A stretch of DNA of 64,000 bases, from contig JAJECN010000057.1 in the NCBI GenBank assembly GCA_022821965.1, forward strand, positions 124,001 to 188,000, written 5' to 3'. This stretch comes from Candidatus Poribacteria bacterium (GTDB taxonomy: Bacteria > Poribacteria > WGA-4E > WGA-3G). The position numbers and the translations under genes are program-made. Position 1 is the first letter of the stretch. Each line of letters opens with the position of its first letter. Under the pieces are notes generated by a model. That model had not been told where the DNA came from. It was given only the letters and a program-made list of their open reading frames with translations, and did not search any database. Of the stretch, positions 7,185 to 16,308 are shown one piece after another.

Positions 7185-10100
7185 GTGAAAAACGAAGATG
7201 TCGATCTGATTCAACGCATCTTATCGGGTGATGAAAGTGCGTTCACTGCGCTGGTCGAAAAACACCGGAAGTGGATTCATTCGCTCGCGTGGCGTGAGAT
7301 CGGTGATTTCCACGCCGCACAGGAGATTACACAGGACACCTTCATCCAGGCTTTTAAATCGCTTCCAAGCTTGAGAGACCCCAATCGTTTTTCAGGATGG
7401 TTACATGTAATAGCGAAGCGGCAGTGTATTGAATGGCTGCGGCGGAAGCCGATGACGATGCAGTCACTGGATGCGATGCCGAATGCCGAATTAGAGCGGT
7501 TGTCCTATGCGCGATATCTTGACGAAGAACAGGCGCAAGCATCAAGGGATGGATTGCGTGAAGTCGTGGAACGTCTCCTCCAAAAACTGCCTGTTCCTGA
7601 ACGTTCTGTGATGGTCTTGCACTATTACAAAGGTTTGACCTGTGAAGAAGTAAGCGCGCTTTTAGATGTATCGCTAAATACGGTAAAAAGTCGGTTGTAT
7701 CGCGCTCGAAAACGATTGGAAACGGAGGAATCAATGATTCGCGAAACCTTAGACACAAATATTTTAAAAAACGAACCGCGCCGCGTTGACTTTCAAGCGA
7801 CTGCCGCGACGGAAACCGGAAAACATTTAGCAGAAGGTGGTTTCAATTTCAACCGGACCGATAAAGTTTTCACATCGTCTGGATTCCATACGAGAGGACG
7901 TGGGGATGGGGATCCGTCGCCGATGTACATGTTGCTGCACTATTTTAACCACGGTGGGATTGACATCTTTAGATTTCCTTTGGTGGTCGGGAGTTCTTGG
8001 GAGCAGGAGGGTGCTTGGAAATCACAGGCAACGGCAACCTTAGCGGGATATGAAACGGTAAGTGTCTCCGCTGGTACTTTCTCGGCGTGCCTGAAACATG
8101 AAACTGTTTTTAGGCACGCTGACGTTGAGATCGTTGAGAATGCCGATGCTGCATTGCGAGACGCTCTTGTAAACGGGAGGCGTTATCTGTGGTTCGCGAA
8201 GGGCGTTGGACTCGTGAAGATGCGCTATGAGCACTCGAATGGTGTTATCACGGAAGCCGAATTGCTTAAGTATGAAATTCCTATTCAGTCGGAGGCACCC
8301 CACGCAGTGACTGGGTCGGATGACCCCCGAGACGAGGGATTTCTCCCCGCACAGATAGGCACACAGTGGGCATACAAATGGCATAACACCTATCGCGACG
8401 AAGCCGTTATTGAGGAGTGGCACGTCATCCGGAATTTCCGGCGGTTAGAAAATCTTGAGAACCCGATGGCACTTGCATCGGCGAGGTATGAAGTCAAAAT
8501 TGACTCTGATGAACCGCGTGTCGCTACTGTCGAATGTGTGCTAACGCCGAAAGCAACCCGTGATGCAAAAGGCGATCAAAAGCCGTTGTTGTTATCCATG
8601 AGTCGTTTTGGAACTGAATGGCTCTACGATGGATATGGTCGTTATCTACGAGACTTGACAGTTACCGATGCGAATGGGAACGCTCTGGTCGTGGAGGAGA
8701 TTGATAAAACGCAGTGGGCAGTTGAAACACGCGATGCCTCATCAGTGACGCTGCGTTACAAAGTGTTGCTAAATCATGATGAACGGGAGTGGCATTGGGG
8801 TAGAGATGAAGCCCCTTATGCTCAAGACGATTGTGTCTTCTGGCCCGGATATGCGCTGTTTATTGTCGGTGAAGTAGACGATATTGAACTGTGTGTGAAT
8901 GTGCCGGATAATTGGTCGGTCTCAACGCCTTGGGAACGGATTGAACCGAATAAACATCGTTTCGTTTGCAAAGACCAGAATGACCTTATGTACGCGTATC
9001 TTGTACTCGGCGAACATACTGAACGTCTGGTAGAAACTGAGGCGGAAACTAAGATTGTGCTTGCTCTCGGTGGACACCTTAAAGGAGGTATGAATGAAAT
9101 AGAGCAAACTGTTGCGTCCCTTCTCCGTATGTATTCAGGGATTTTCGGTGGTGCTCCAAAAGACCAACTCCTATTTGTCGCGAACCCTTATGGCAAAGAA
9201 GGATACAGGAGCGGTGGTGCCTCCCGGCGTAGTATCAGTATGTTGATAGGTGAGACCTTAGATGAAGCCAACAGAGGTTTTTGGCTACCGCCGATAGCGC
9301 GCTTGGTTTGCTATCTCTGGAATGGAAGTTATATTGATATCCGAGAGGGAACAAGTGCCATCAGTTTTAAGGAACAGGAATACTGGTTTTGTGCCGGTTT
9401 CACCCAATACTATTCAGAGATCGCCTCTGTCCGCCTTGGGCTTATTTCTGAAACCGATTTTTTCAGAAATCTTGAACGAACGTGGGAGGCGTATTTATCT
9501 CGGCAGGGCGAGCTTTCTATCCACGAGGCAGGGGAAGACAAATCCGCCAACCGCGAGCTCGTCTATGACGGTGGTAGTCTGGTTGCTGCAGCTTTGGACT
9601 TGCAGATTCGTTCATACACGAAAAATCGGCGTAGCTTAGACGATGTGATGAAACAGATGTATCGGAAGTTTGGTCTCACCGGTGTTCCTTATACAATGAA
9701 CGATATCATCAGAATTGTGAGTCGAATGACGGGTGAGGATTTTAAACCGTTTTTCCGCAAATATGTGACCGGGACAGAACAATTGCCCTTAGAGGAATAC
9801 TTCAAAGACGCGGGTGTGGATGCTGAGATAAAATTTGGTGAAAGACTGCCGCGTTTAGGTTATATCGTGCATGAAATGCTGGGTATTGGTGGAATTGGGG
9901 GACCTCCAGGCGGGGGTATATTCATCGACAATTCACTGCAGTATCAAAACGACGACCAACTGATAGGCATCAACGGCATGCCGGTGGAAACCTTTGACGA
10001 CATCAGAAAAATTGCCAAGGATTGGAAAACCGGTGATGTCGTGGAACTGACCCTTGTAAGAGAGGGTGAGGAAATTATCCTACCCGTCACATTAGGAGGA

Positions 10101-10220
10101 GACGCGTCTAAGAAGCCGCCGTTGGAGGCGGATACTATTGATGTTACCGTCACGAAAAGCGCGGAGAGCACGGACTTCCAACGCGCCGTCTGGTTGGGAA
10201 TGTTAGGCGATAGTCGATGA
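7185..10220 (+). CDS. ECF sigma factor fused to TapB-like domain, inactive M61-type peptidase and PDZ domain
   Basis: 1011 residues from a GTG at 7185 (GGAGGG upstream). Residues 1-185 are a complete ECF sigma-70 (region 2 EITQDTFIQAFKSL; region 4 ending NTVKSRLYRARKRLE). Residues ~205-420 match the middle of the secreted protein at 11676 (shared RYLWFAKGVGLVKMRYEH). Residues ~560-900 resemble M61 glycyl aminopeptidases: LWNG at ~712, GFTQYY at ~736, SLDDVMKQMYRKFG. The zinc site is lost: the HExxH position reads ARLVC and EGFT reads AGFT. Residues ~910-975 are a PDZ domain (LIGINGMPVETFDDI). No membrane helix is evident, so it is probably a cytoplasmic sensor-regulator. Inferred: the dead peptidase/PDZ part binds a peptide or protein and gates sigma activity. 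Confidence 0.8.
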   Translation: MKNEDVDLIQRILSGDESAFTALVEKHRKWIHSLAWREIGDFHAAQEITQDTFIQAFKSLPSLRDPNRFSGWLHVIAKRQCIEWLRRKPMTMQSLDAMPNAELERLSYARYLDEEQAQASRDGLREVVERLLQKLPVPERSVMVLHYYKGLTCEEVSALLDVSLNTVKSRLYRARKRLETEESMIRETLDTNILKNEPRRVDFQATAATETGKHLAEGGFNFNRTDKVFTSSGFHTRGRGDGDPSPMYMLLHYFNHGGIDIFRFPLVVGSSWEQEGAWKSQATATLAGYETVSVSAGTFSACLKHETVFRHADVEIVENADAALRDALVNGRRYLWFAKGVGLVKMRYEHSNGVITEAELLKYEIPIQSEAPHAVTGSDDPRDEGFLPAQIGTQWAYKWHNTYRDEAVIEEWHVIRNFRRLENLENPMALASARYEVKIDSDEPRVATVECVLTPKATRDAKGDQKPLLLSMSRFGTEWLYDGYGRYLRDLTVTDANGNALVVEEIDKTQWAVETRDASSVTLRYKVLLNHDEREWHWGRDEAPYAQDDCVFWPGYALFIVGEVDDIELCVNVPDNWSVSTPWERIEPNKHRFVCKDQNDLMYAYLVLGEHTERLVETEAETKIVLALGGHLKGGMNEIEQTVASLLRMYSGIFGGAPKDQLLFVANPYGKEGYRSGGASRRSISMLIGETLDEANRGFWLPPIARLVCYLWNGSYIDIREGTSAISFKEQEYWFCAGFTQYYSEIASVRLGLISETDFFRNLERTWEAYLSRQGELSIHEAGEDKSANRELVYDGGSLVAAALDLQIRSYTKNRRSLDDVMKQMYRKFGLTGVPYTMNDIIRIVSRMTGEDFKPFFRKYVTGTEQLPLEEYFKDAGVDAEIKFGERLPRLGYIVHEMLGIGGIGGPPGGGIFIDNSLQYQNDDQLIGINGMPVETFDDIRKIAKDWKTGDVVELTLVREGEEIILPVTLGGDASKKPPLEADTIDVTVTKSAESTDFQRAVWLGMLGDSR

Positions 10221-10225
10221 TTTTG

Positions 10226-10444
10226 TTATGGAATGGCTCGGATCAAGGCGAGTTCTAAAAAAGCGATTGCTTGTTCCCGAGAGACCGAAGGAAACCCTTC
10301 AAGAAAATAGTCAAGACTCTCTCCTGCTTTGAGATGATCAATAAGTGCCTTTATAGGAACACGGGTGCCTGCAAACACCGGTGTCCCCCCGTGAATCTCA
10401 GGATCTTGATTTATCACGTGCTCGGGTTTCATTTTGAGGATCAT
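10226..10444 (-). CDS. DUF433 family small protein (orphan antitoxin-like)
   Basis: About 72 residues with the DUF433 pattern: INQDPEIHGGTPVFAGTRV, then LDYFLEGFPSVSREQA and a helix. DUF433 proteins often pair with PIN-like toxins, but no toxin gene adjoins it. The start is unclear: ATG 10444 has GGAGG only 2 bases away, ATG 10432 is 14 bases away, and TTG 10453 is also possible. It lies between the sigma-fusion gene and a remnant of a second copy of that gene's 3' end. Confidence 0.75.
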   Translation of the reverse strand: MILKMKPEHVINQDPEIHGGTPVFAGTRVPIKALIDHLKAGESLDYFLEGFPSVSREQAIAFLELALIRAIP

Positions 10445-10527
10445 AACCTCCAATAACTTTTATATTTGATTGGCTATAAGTATATCACATTTCAAACCTT
10501 ATATCAACGGAAAATGTGTTTTTATTC

Positions 10528-10599
10528 ATTACGAAAAGTGCAGATAGCACAGGCTTCCAACTCTCCATTTTGGCTGGTGTTTTAGGCAGTGGCCGGTGA
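10528..10599 (+). pseudogene. Remnant of a second copy of the sigma-M61-PDZ gene 3' end
   Basis: 24 codons reading ITKSADSTGFQ...LGSGR-stop align with the last codons of the 7185 gene (VTKSAESTDFQ...LGDSR-stop), including the stop codon position. There is no upstream open frame. This is a fossil of a lost tandem duplicate. Confidence 0.75.
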
Positions 10600-10630
10600 T
10601 TTTTTAGATGGAAAATAGGAGGAATCTATT

Positions 10631-11524
10631 GTGTTGAAAAGATTTCCCTTTAAAGGGGTAGTATACAGGCAAATCTGTATTGTCAGTTTGCTAATCATTT
10701 TCGGGGTTAACGCGATGCCAGTAGCCGAGGAATCGGTGAACGACTATTTTCCACGGATGTCCGGAAGTTTCTGGGTTTACGCGGATCAGGACGGGAACGA
10801 ACTGACACGCCGTGCTATCCATAAAGAGAAGATTGAAGATGAGATGTATCACACCTTCAGTTATGAACCGACCTTGGAAGATTGGACAGATTACGAGCAT
10901 TACATTCAGCCCAATTTTTACCAAATCCGTAAGGACGGAATCGCGTTCTTTGTCGGTGATGAAGTTGAGAAAGCGTTTGAGGCGAGACTCCGCAGAGATA
11001 TGGACGCGGATATCAAAGAACAGCAAGGTATCTCAACAACTGATGGTGCCAGTGCCGATTTCAGTTATGAGATTGAGGTCGAAGTGGAAGACGATTTCTA
11101 TCTTCTCCCAACCCCTATCGTTTTTGATAAAGAGTGGACGGCAATGCGGATCAGTGGATCCATAACGCTCAAGCTGAAAATGCAAAGTCCTGGTTTTCAG
11201 ATTCCGGGCGGCGATCAGGTTAATGCTATTCCTATTGATTTGGTCGAAAAAGGGAAGGTGACAGCCAAAGAAACCGTAAAGACCCTCGCGGGGACATTTG
11301 GAGACTGTTTGAAAATTGAGTATTGGTATACAGAGGCAACAAAAAAAGAGGACGCGACAAAGCCGACTTCTTCAGATACGTCTGGTATAGAATTAACAAC
11401 GCTCTGGTTGGCACCTAAGGTCGGAATCGTGAAATTTGTCCGTAAATCCGCTGATTCAAAAGTGGAAAAGAGTCTTGAACTAACGCACTACGAAATTAAG
11501 TCCACTGATTTGGAGAGCAAATAA
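10631..11524 (+). CDS. Secreted TapB/DUF3108-like protein (copy 1)
   Basis: 297 residues from a GTG at 10631 (AGGAGGA upstream) with a signal peptide. It begins the mature part with YFPRMSGSFWVY and ends with a domain marked by AGTFGDCLKIEY, TTLWLAPKVGIVKF and a final LELTHYEIK. Paralogs are at 21737-22603 and 45919-46800, plus a broken copy at 22675. The AGTF...LW.A..VG.VK pattern is also in the sigma fusion (7185) and the 11676 protein. The fold is probably a beta-barrel of the TapB/DUF3108 type, function unknown. In this window copies sit beside ABC-2 permease pairs. Confidence 0.75.
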   Translation: MLKRFPFKGVVYRQICIVSLLIIFGVNAMPVAEESVNDYFPRMSGSFWVYADQDGNELTRRAIHKEKIEDEMYHTFSYEPTLEDWTDYEHYIQPNFYQIRKDGIAFFVGDEVEKAFEARLRRDMDADIKEQQGISTTDGASADFSYEIEVEVEDDFYLLPTPIVFDKEWTAMRISGSITLKLKMQSPGFQIPGGDQVNAIPIDLVEKGKVTAKETVKTLAGTFGDCLKIEYWYTEATKKEDATKPTSSDTSGIELTTLWLAPKVGIVKFVRKSADSKVEKSLELTHYEIKSTDLESK

Positions 11525-11531
11525 ACACCAC

Positions 11532-11580
11532 AAATGAGAAAGGTTGCCGAAAGATGCGTTTTATGCAACCTTTCTCATTT
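11532..11580 (+). terminator. Perfect 16-bp inverted repeat, transcript-end hairpin overlapping a promoter
   Basis: AAATGAGAAAGGTTGC (11532-11547) and GCAACCTTTCTCATTT (11565-11580) are exact reverse complements around a 17-base loop, 7 bases after a stop codon. The right arm contains most of the TGCAACC -35 box of the next gene. It may end transcription of the TapB gene and also modulate the downstream promoter. Confidence 0.6.
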
Positions 11581-11592
11581 AAAACGCGACAT
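11564..11592 (+). promoter_or_regulatory. ECF-type promoter (TGCAACC-16-CGACAT)
   Basis: TGCAACC at 11564-11570 and CGACAT at 11587-11592, then AATATCATAAGG. Compare CGACAT...CGTCACAAGG before 7185. Two copies of the same bipartite motif before genes that share the TapB-like domain argue for co-regulation. Confidence 0.5.
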
Positions 11593-11675
11593 AATATCAT
11601 AAGGGAATCTACTTTTTCTGAAGTTATCTCTTGAGATTCCATCGGTTTTCAAGGGAAGTTAGGAGAAAACAACAA

Positions 11676-14657
11676 ATGACAAGCAGTTTCTTTGTTTTGG
11701 TAGTGTTAATAGTCCTTTTGGGCAGTGCATCAAGTGCTGTTTGGGCGCAGCGAGATGTTGATCTTGTTCACATTGAAGACACCGAAAACCTGGATCTTTC
11801 AAAGGGGTTCGCTGCGCGTGTATCAGCAAACCCTGCAGCGGGATTTTCTTTCCCGTATTATCTGTTTGTTCCACAAGATATGGATTCCAGCAAACCCGTT
11901 CACCTGCTGGTAGAACCGTGTAATACCGGAACAACCAGTGACGATTTTGAACGCCACGATAGCAAGGCAAAGTCCCTGGCGTTAAAAAGGTCCTCGCACG
12001 CTAACAAAATCGCACGCAGGTTAGGAGTTCCACTACTGGTGCCTGTTTTTCCGCGTCCAGGTGAAGCGCGGTGGCGAATCTATACGCACTCCTTGGATAG
12101 AGACACCTTGTTGCTTAAAGAGGGAGACCTGAGAAGAATAGACGAGCAACTCATCAAAATGATAGCGCACGCGCAACAACTTCTGAAGCACAATAACGTA
12201 AAAATAAATGAGCAGGTTTTCATGAACGGATTTTCGGCTTCTGGGACGTTTACGAATCGGTTTGCGATTTTGCACCCGAAGGTTGTCCGAGCCGTCGCGG
12301 CGGGTGGGGTCAACTGCATTCCGACCTTTCCAACGGATCAATGGAACGGAACCCCAATGCGTTATCCAGTTGGAATTGCGGACGTGAAAGAGATCGCCGG
12401 TATTGACTTTGACGAAGCGACATATAAACGTATCTCCCAATACATTTATATGGGTGCGTTGGATAACAATGACACGGTTCCGTATCGAGATGCTTACGAT
12501 GAGGTAGATGCTGAGTTGGTCAAAAGCCTCATCGGCGCGAAAATGATGCCTGATCGGTGGGAGATGAGTCAGTCGATATACAAGGCACTTGGAATTCCCG
12601 CGCAATTTGTTACTTATGAGAATACCCGGCATGAAATCAGGCGGGAGATGATTGATGATGTCGTCGCGTTTTTCGAGGCGAATTCGGGGACCGATATAGT
12701 TGAAATTAACCCCTATCAATATTCAGGTGAACGCACCATCGTTCTGAGTGCCAACGCTGCTACGGAAAGCGGAGAACATTTGGCGGATGGCACTGTTACG
12801 CTCAGGGAAACCGATACGACTTTGACATCTGCAAGTTATCAAACTCGTGGAATGGGTAAAGGTGACCCATCGCCGAGGTACATGTTGATACGTTATCTTG
12901 TGCACCATCCAACAGACCTATTTAGGTTTCCCTTGGTTGTCGGAGATACTTGGACAGAGGAAGGGGATTGGGATTCACAAATCGAGACAACCTTAGAGGC
13001 CCATGAAGCGGTAGAAGCCTCCGCAGACGTTTTCACGATATGTCTGAAGCATAAAACCGTCTTCACAGGTGCTGATGCCGGTTCTGAGCTCAAGAGTTCA
13101 CTTGTGAACGGCACCCGTTATTTGTGGTTCGCCAAAGGGGTCGGACTCGTGAAGATGCGCTATGAACATGCCAACGGCGTTGTAACGGAGGCAGAGCTGC
13201 TTGAATACAATGTTCCAGCCAAAGGAGAACAATACCTTCCCTTACAGGTTGGCAACACGTGGACATATAGATGGCAAAACAGCTACCGTGACGAGGCGGT
13301 TATTGAGAAGTGTCAAGTTGTCGAACATGCTGATTTGGCGCAACAAAGGACAATACCTCCAAAAGTAGTGAGGACCATTCCCGACGTGTCTAAAAAAGTT
13401 TCTACGGATCTAAAGGAAATACGAGTCGTCTTCAGCCAGAGGATGCAGGGAATGGATATCGGGTTTGCTGGGGTTCCACTCGGTGATGTCCAGTGGGAAG
13501 ATGACAATACAACCCTCGTTATTTCGTTCAATCAACGCCTATCACCTTCAAAAATTTACCGGCTTATATTGGGACGCAATGAAGGTTACAGAAACATGGC
13601 AGGAGTGTTGCTGGAAGAGTATATCCTAACATTTACGACGGAAGGTCCCGATCCAGTCACGCCTACTTTTGTGGATATGACACCTATCCATGTAACAGGT
13701 ATTGAAGAGCTGGATCTCTCGAATGAATTGCTTTATCGCATTTCAGCCGACCTCACAGAAGGATTTGCTTTTCCGTATTATCTGTTCATTCCACAAGGAA
13801 TGGATTCCAATAAACCCATTCATCTACTGATAGAGCCGTGCAACACCGGAACACTTAGTGACAATTTTGAAATCCACGATAGGAATACGAAAGGATTAGC
13901 AGAGGCTTCTCATGCGACTGAACTCGCAAGAAAACTGGAAGTCCCATTGCTTGTGCCTGTTTTTCCGAGACCCGGCGGCGATCGGATGCATATCTACACG
14001 CATGCTTTAGATAGAGATACCCTCCTGATTGAAGAGGGTGGACTTAGGCGGATCGACTTGCAACTCATCAAAATGATAGCCCATGCACAGCAACTTCTGC
14101 GACACAATGACATGAAGGTAAATGAGCAGGTTTTCATGAACGGATTTTCGGCTTCGGGGACATTTACGAATCGGTTTGCGATTTTACACCCGACGGTGGT
14201 CCGTGCGGTCGCGACGGGTGGTATCAACTGCATTCCGACCTTTCCAATGGATCGCTGGAATGATACCATAATGCGCTATCCCATCGGAATTGCAGACGTG
14301 AAAGAGATCGCTGGTCTTGAATTTGACGAGACAGCATATAAGAAGGTGTCCCAGTATATTTACATGGGCGCGCTTGACGATAATGACACCGTTCCCTTCC
14401 GAGATGCTTATGATGAGGTGGATGCCGAATTAGTCAAAAGTCTTATTGGCGCGAAAATGATGCCGGATCGATGGGACTTAAGCCAATCAATATACAAAAC
14501 GCTTGGGATTCCTGCCCAATTTGTTACCTATGAGGATACTGGGCATGAAATAAAAAGTGAAATGATTGATGATATTGTCGCCTTTTTTGAGGCGAACGCT
14601 GGGGATAAAATTGTTGAAATCGTTCCACATCAATATCCATTGGAGGAGAAAAAATGA
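11676..14657 (+). CDS. Secreted protein with two alpha/beta-hydrolase domains separated by TapB-like and Ig-like domains
   Basis: 993 residues from the ATG at 11676 (AGGAG upstream) with signal peptide ending in AVWAQ. Domain order: hydrolase 1 (~25-345), TapB-like (~350-530, AKGVGLVKMRYEH), Ig-like Big_5-type (~560-665), hydrolase 2 (~670-985). Each hydrolase has a nucleophile-elbow-like GFSASG (Ser187 and Ser825), an acidic candidate in MGALD and a late HEI histidine, so both may be active esterase/peptidase-like enzymes. The two hydrolase halves are clearly duplicates. It lies downstream of the sigma fusion that shares its TapB-like domain. It overlaps the next gene by ATGA. Confidence 0.8.
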   Translation: MTSSFFVLVVLIVLLGSASSAVWAQRDVDLVHIEDTENLDLSKGFAARVSANPAAGFSFPYYLFVPQDMDSSKPVHLLVEPCNTGTTSDDFERHDSKAKSLALKRSSHANKIARRLGVPLLVPVFPRPGEARWRIYTHSLDRDTLLLKEGDLRRIDEQLIKMIAHAQQLLKHNNVKINEQVFMNGFSASGTFTNRFAILHPKVVRAVAAGGVNCIPTFPTDQWNGTPMRYPVGIADVKEIAGIDFDEATYKRISQYIYMGALDNNDTVPYRDAYDEVDAELVKSLIGAKMMPDRWEMSQSIYKALGIPAQFVTYENTRHEIRREMIDDVVAFFEANSGTDIVEINPYQYSGERTIVLSANAATESGEHLADGTVTLRETDTTLTSASYQTRGMGKGDPSPRYMLIRYLVHHPTDLFRFPLVVGDTWTEEGDWDSQIETTLEAHEAVEASADVFTICLKHKTVFTGADAGSELKSSLVNGTRYLWFAKGVGLVKMRYEHANGVVTEAELLEYNVPAKGEQYLPLQVGNTWTYRWQNSYRDEAVIEKCQVVEHADLAQQRTIPPKVVRTIPDVSKKVSTDLKEIRVVFSQRMQGMDIGFAGVPLGDVQWEDDNTTLVISFNQRLSPSKIYRLILGRNEGYRNMAGVLLEEYILTFTTEGPDPVTPTFVDMTPIHVTGIEELDLSNELLYRISADLTEGFAFPYYLFIPQGMDSNKPIHLLIEPCNTGTLSDNFEIHDRNTKGLAEASHATELARKLEVPLLVPVFPRPGGDRMHIYTHALDRDTLLIEEGGLRRIDLQLIKMIAHAQQLLRHNDMKVNEQVFMNGFSASGTFTNRFAILHPTVVRAVATGGINCIPTFPMDRWNDTIMRYPIGIADVKEIAGLEFDETAYKKVSQYIYMGALDDNDTVPFRDAYDEVDAELVKSLIGAKMMPDRWDLSQSIYKTLGIPAQFVTYEDTGHEIKSEMIDDIVAFFEANAGDKIVEIVPHQYPLEEKK

Positions 14658-15457
14658 AACGGATACTATTTCCTTTGGTGCTTGTGCTGTTGGCAGTGAA
14701 CTTCGTCTCTGCTGGACTGGATGAGGACCTCGTTGTCTATTTTACCTTTGACAATGTGAAGGGTAAGAAGATTCTGGATGCCTCTGGCAACGATCTTGAT
14801 GCCGAAGTCGTTGCAAATGTGGATTTTATCAAAGGCAAATATGGAGATGCGCTTCATATTGCCGCTGAACCGGAAGGTGATGATTGCGTCCATATTCCTT
14901 CGGGTGGTCTGCTAAAAATTGAAGACGAGATAACGATGATGGCTTGGGTATATAATGAGGATTGGGACAAGAATTCAGGAACGTGGTTTGACAAAGGTAG
15001 CCATGCTGTACGTGAGGAGAAGAAGGGCTATGGGATGGGACTTTTCAATGATGTTGGGGCATTCAAGGGTCCAAATATCGGAATGCGTTTAGGCGGAATC
15101 CAAAGTGTATGGAGTTTCACCACTTCGGGGCCAATGGTCGATAAAAGGTGGCATCACATTGCTGGTACCTATGATGGTGAGACTACGAAAATCTACCTGG
15201 ATGGTAAAATCCGCTCCAAAGTTGACGCGGTATTTGAATTCAGCGGGACCAATGACGTGGACCTTCGCATCGGATGTGCCAAGAACCATCCACAGTATAC
15301 CCTCAAAAACGGTTTGATTGATGAAGCTGGTATTTGGGGACGCGCCCTCACCGAAGCAGAGGTTGTGGAAGCGATGAAAGGTTTTCTCGCGATTTCACCC
15401 AAAGATAAGGTTGCTACCACTTGGGGTGATATTAAGCGAAGGGCAGTTGCTGACTAA
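14654..15457 (+). CDS. Secreted LamG-domain protein (copy 1)
   Basis: 267 residues with signal peptide (ending VSAG) and a concanavalin-A-like jelly roll: YFTFDNVKGKKILDASGND, KRWHHIAGTYDG, TKIYLDGK, IDEAGIWGRALTEAEV. Such domains bind glycans or proteins outside the cell. The last residues SPKDKVATTWGDIKRR form a tail shared with the next gene and, more loosely, with 55832 and 58275. It starts inside the stop of the upstream gene (ATGA), so it is translationally coupled to it. Confidence 0.85.
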   Translation: MKRILFPLVLVLLAVNFVSAGLDEDLVVYFTFDNVKGKKILDASGNDLDAEVVANVDFIKGKYGDALHIAAEPEGDDCVHIPSGGLLKIEDEITMMAWVYNEDWDKNSGTWFDKGSHAVREEKKGYGMGLFNDVGAFKGPNIGMRLGGIQSVWSFTTSGPMVDKRWHHIAGTYDGETTKIYLDGKIRSKVDAVFEFSGTNDVDLRIGCAKNHPQYTLKNGLIDEAGIWGRALTEAEVVEAMKGFLAISPKDKVATTWGDIKRRAVAD

Positions 15458-15489
15458 TTGGATTTTGAAATCTTTCGGAGGAAATATCA

Positions 15490-16308
15490 ATGAGATGGAT
15501 AGTATTTCTTTTTATCGCTGGGCTATTATTCACAACAAGCCAAGCGATTGCCAGACTGGACCGTGATCTTGTCGCTTATTTTACCTTTGACAACTTAAAA
15601 GGCAAGAAGATTCTTGATGCCTCCGGTAACGATCTCGATGCCGAAGTCGTTGCAAATGTGGATTTTATCAAAGGCAAATATGGGAATGCGATTCATATTG
15701 CTGCTGAACTGGAAGATGATGATTGCGTCCATGTTCCTGCGGACGATCTGCTAAAAATTGAGGGTGAGATAACGATGATGGCTTGGATGTATCATGAAGA
15801 TTGGAACACAGCTTCGGGATATTTGTTTACTAACGGAGATAATATCGACTTGGCTAAGAAGGAAAAGACCTATAGCCTGGGACTATTCCCTGATCTTATA
15901 CCGGTAGACTTGGAGGGGCCAGATATCCAAGTAGTCTTGGGCACATTCAACACCTCATGGACCTTCGTAACCTGGGGAGCTCTAATAAATAAAAGATGGC
16001 ATCACATCGCTGCGGTTTACGATGGACGTACCGCGAGAATCTATCTGGATGGCAAGATTCTTTCTGACAACAAGGAGAAATTTGAATTCAACGGTGTTAA
16101 TGACTTCAGCCTTCAGATTGGATGTGCCAAACACCACCCAAGGTATACTTTCAAGAACGGTGCGATTGACGAAGTCGGATTATGGCGACGCGGTCTGACT
16201 CAAATTGAAATCGAAGAGGCAATGAGAGGCGTTTTCGCGGTGTCACCTAAAGACAAGGTTGCCACCACTTGGAGTGATATTAAGCGACGGGCAATCGTTT
16301 ATGAATAG
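15490..16308 (+). CDS. Secreted LamG-domain protein (copy 2)
   Basis: 272 residues; a tandem duplicate of the preceding gene, with long identical stretches (ILDASGNDLDAEVVANVDF) but a diverged central part. Signal peptide followed by the jelly roll and the same KVATTWSDIKRR tail. GGAGG lies 8 bases before the ATG. Probable operon with 11676 and 14654. Confidence 0.85.
   Translation: MRWIVFLFIAGLLFTTSQAIARLDRDLVAYFTFDNLKGKKILDASGNDLDAEVVANVDFIKGKYGNAIHIAAELEDDDCVHVPADDLLKIEGEITMMAWMYHEDWNTASGYLFTNGDNIDLAKKEKTYSLGLFPDLIPVDLEGPDIQVVLGTFNTSWTFVTWGALINKRWHHIAAVYDGRTARIYLDGKILSDNKEKFEFNGVNDFSLQIGCAKHHPRYTFKNGAIDEVGLWRRGLTQIEIEEAMRGVFAVSPKDKVATTWSDIKRRAIVYE

Noticed and set aside
7185-10220. Sigma-M61 fusion as two genes
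   Set aside because: No stop, ribosome site or signal peptide at the junction; the frame is continuous. Sequence error is still possible and noted in the finding.
10226-10444. Toxin-antitoxin pair with the DUF433 gene
   Set aside because: No small toxin gene is adjacent on either strand; only the antitoxin-like gene is seen.
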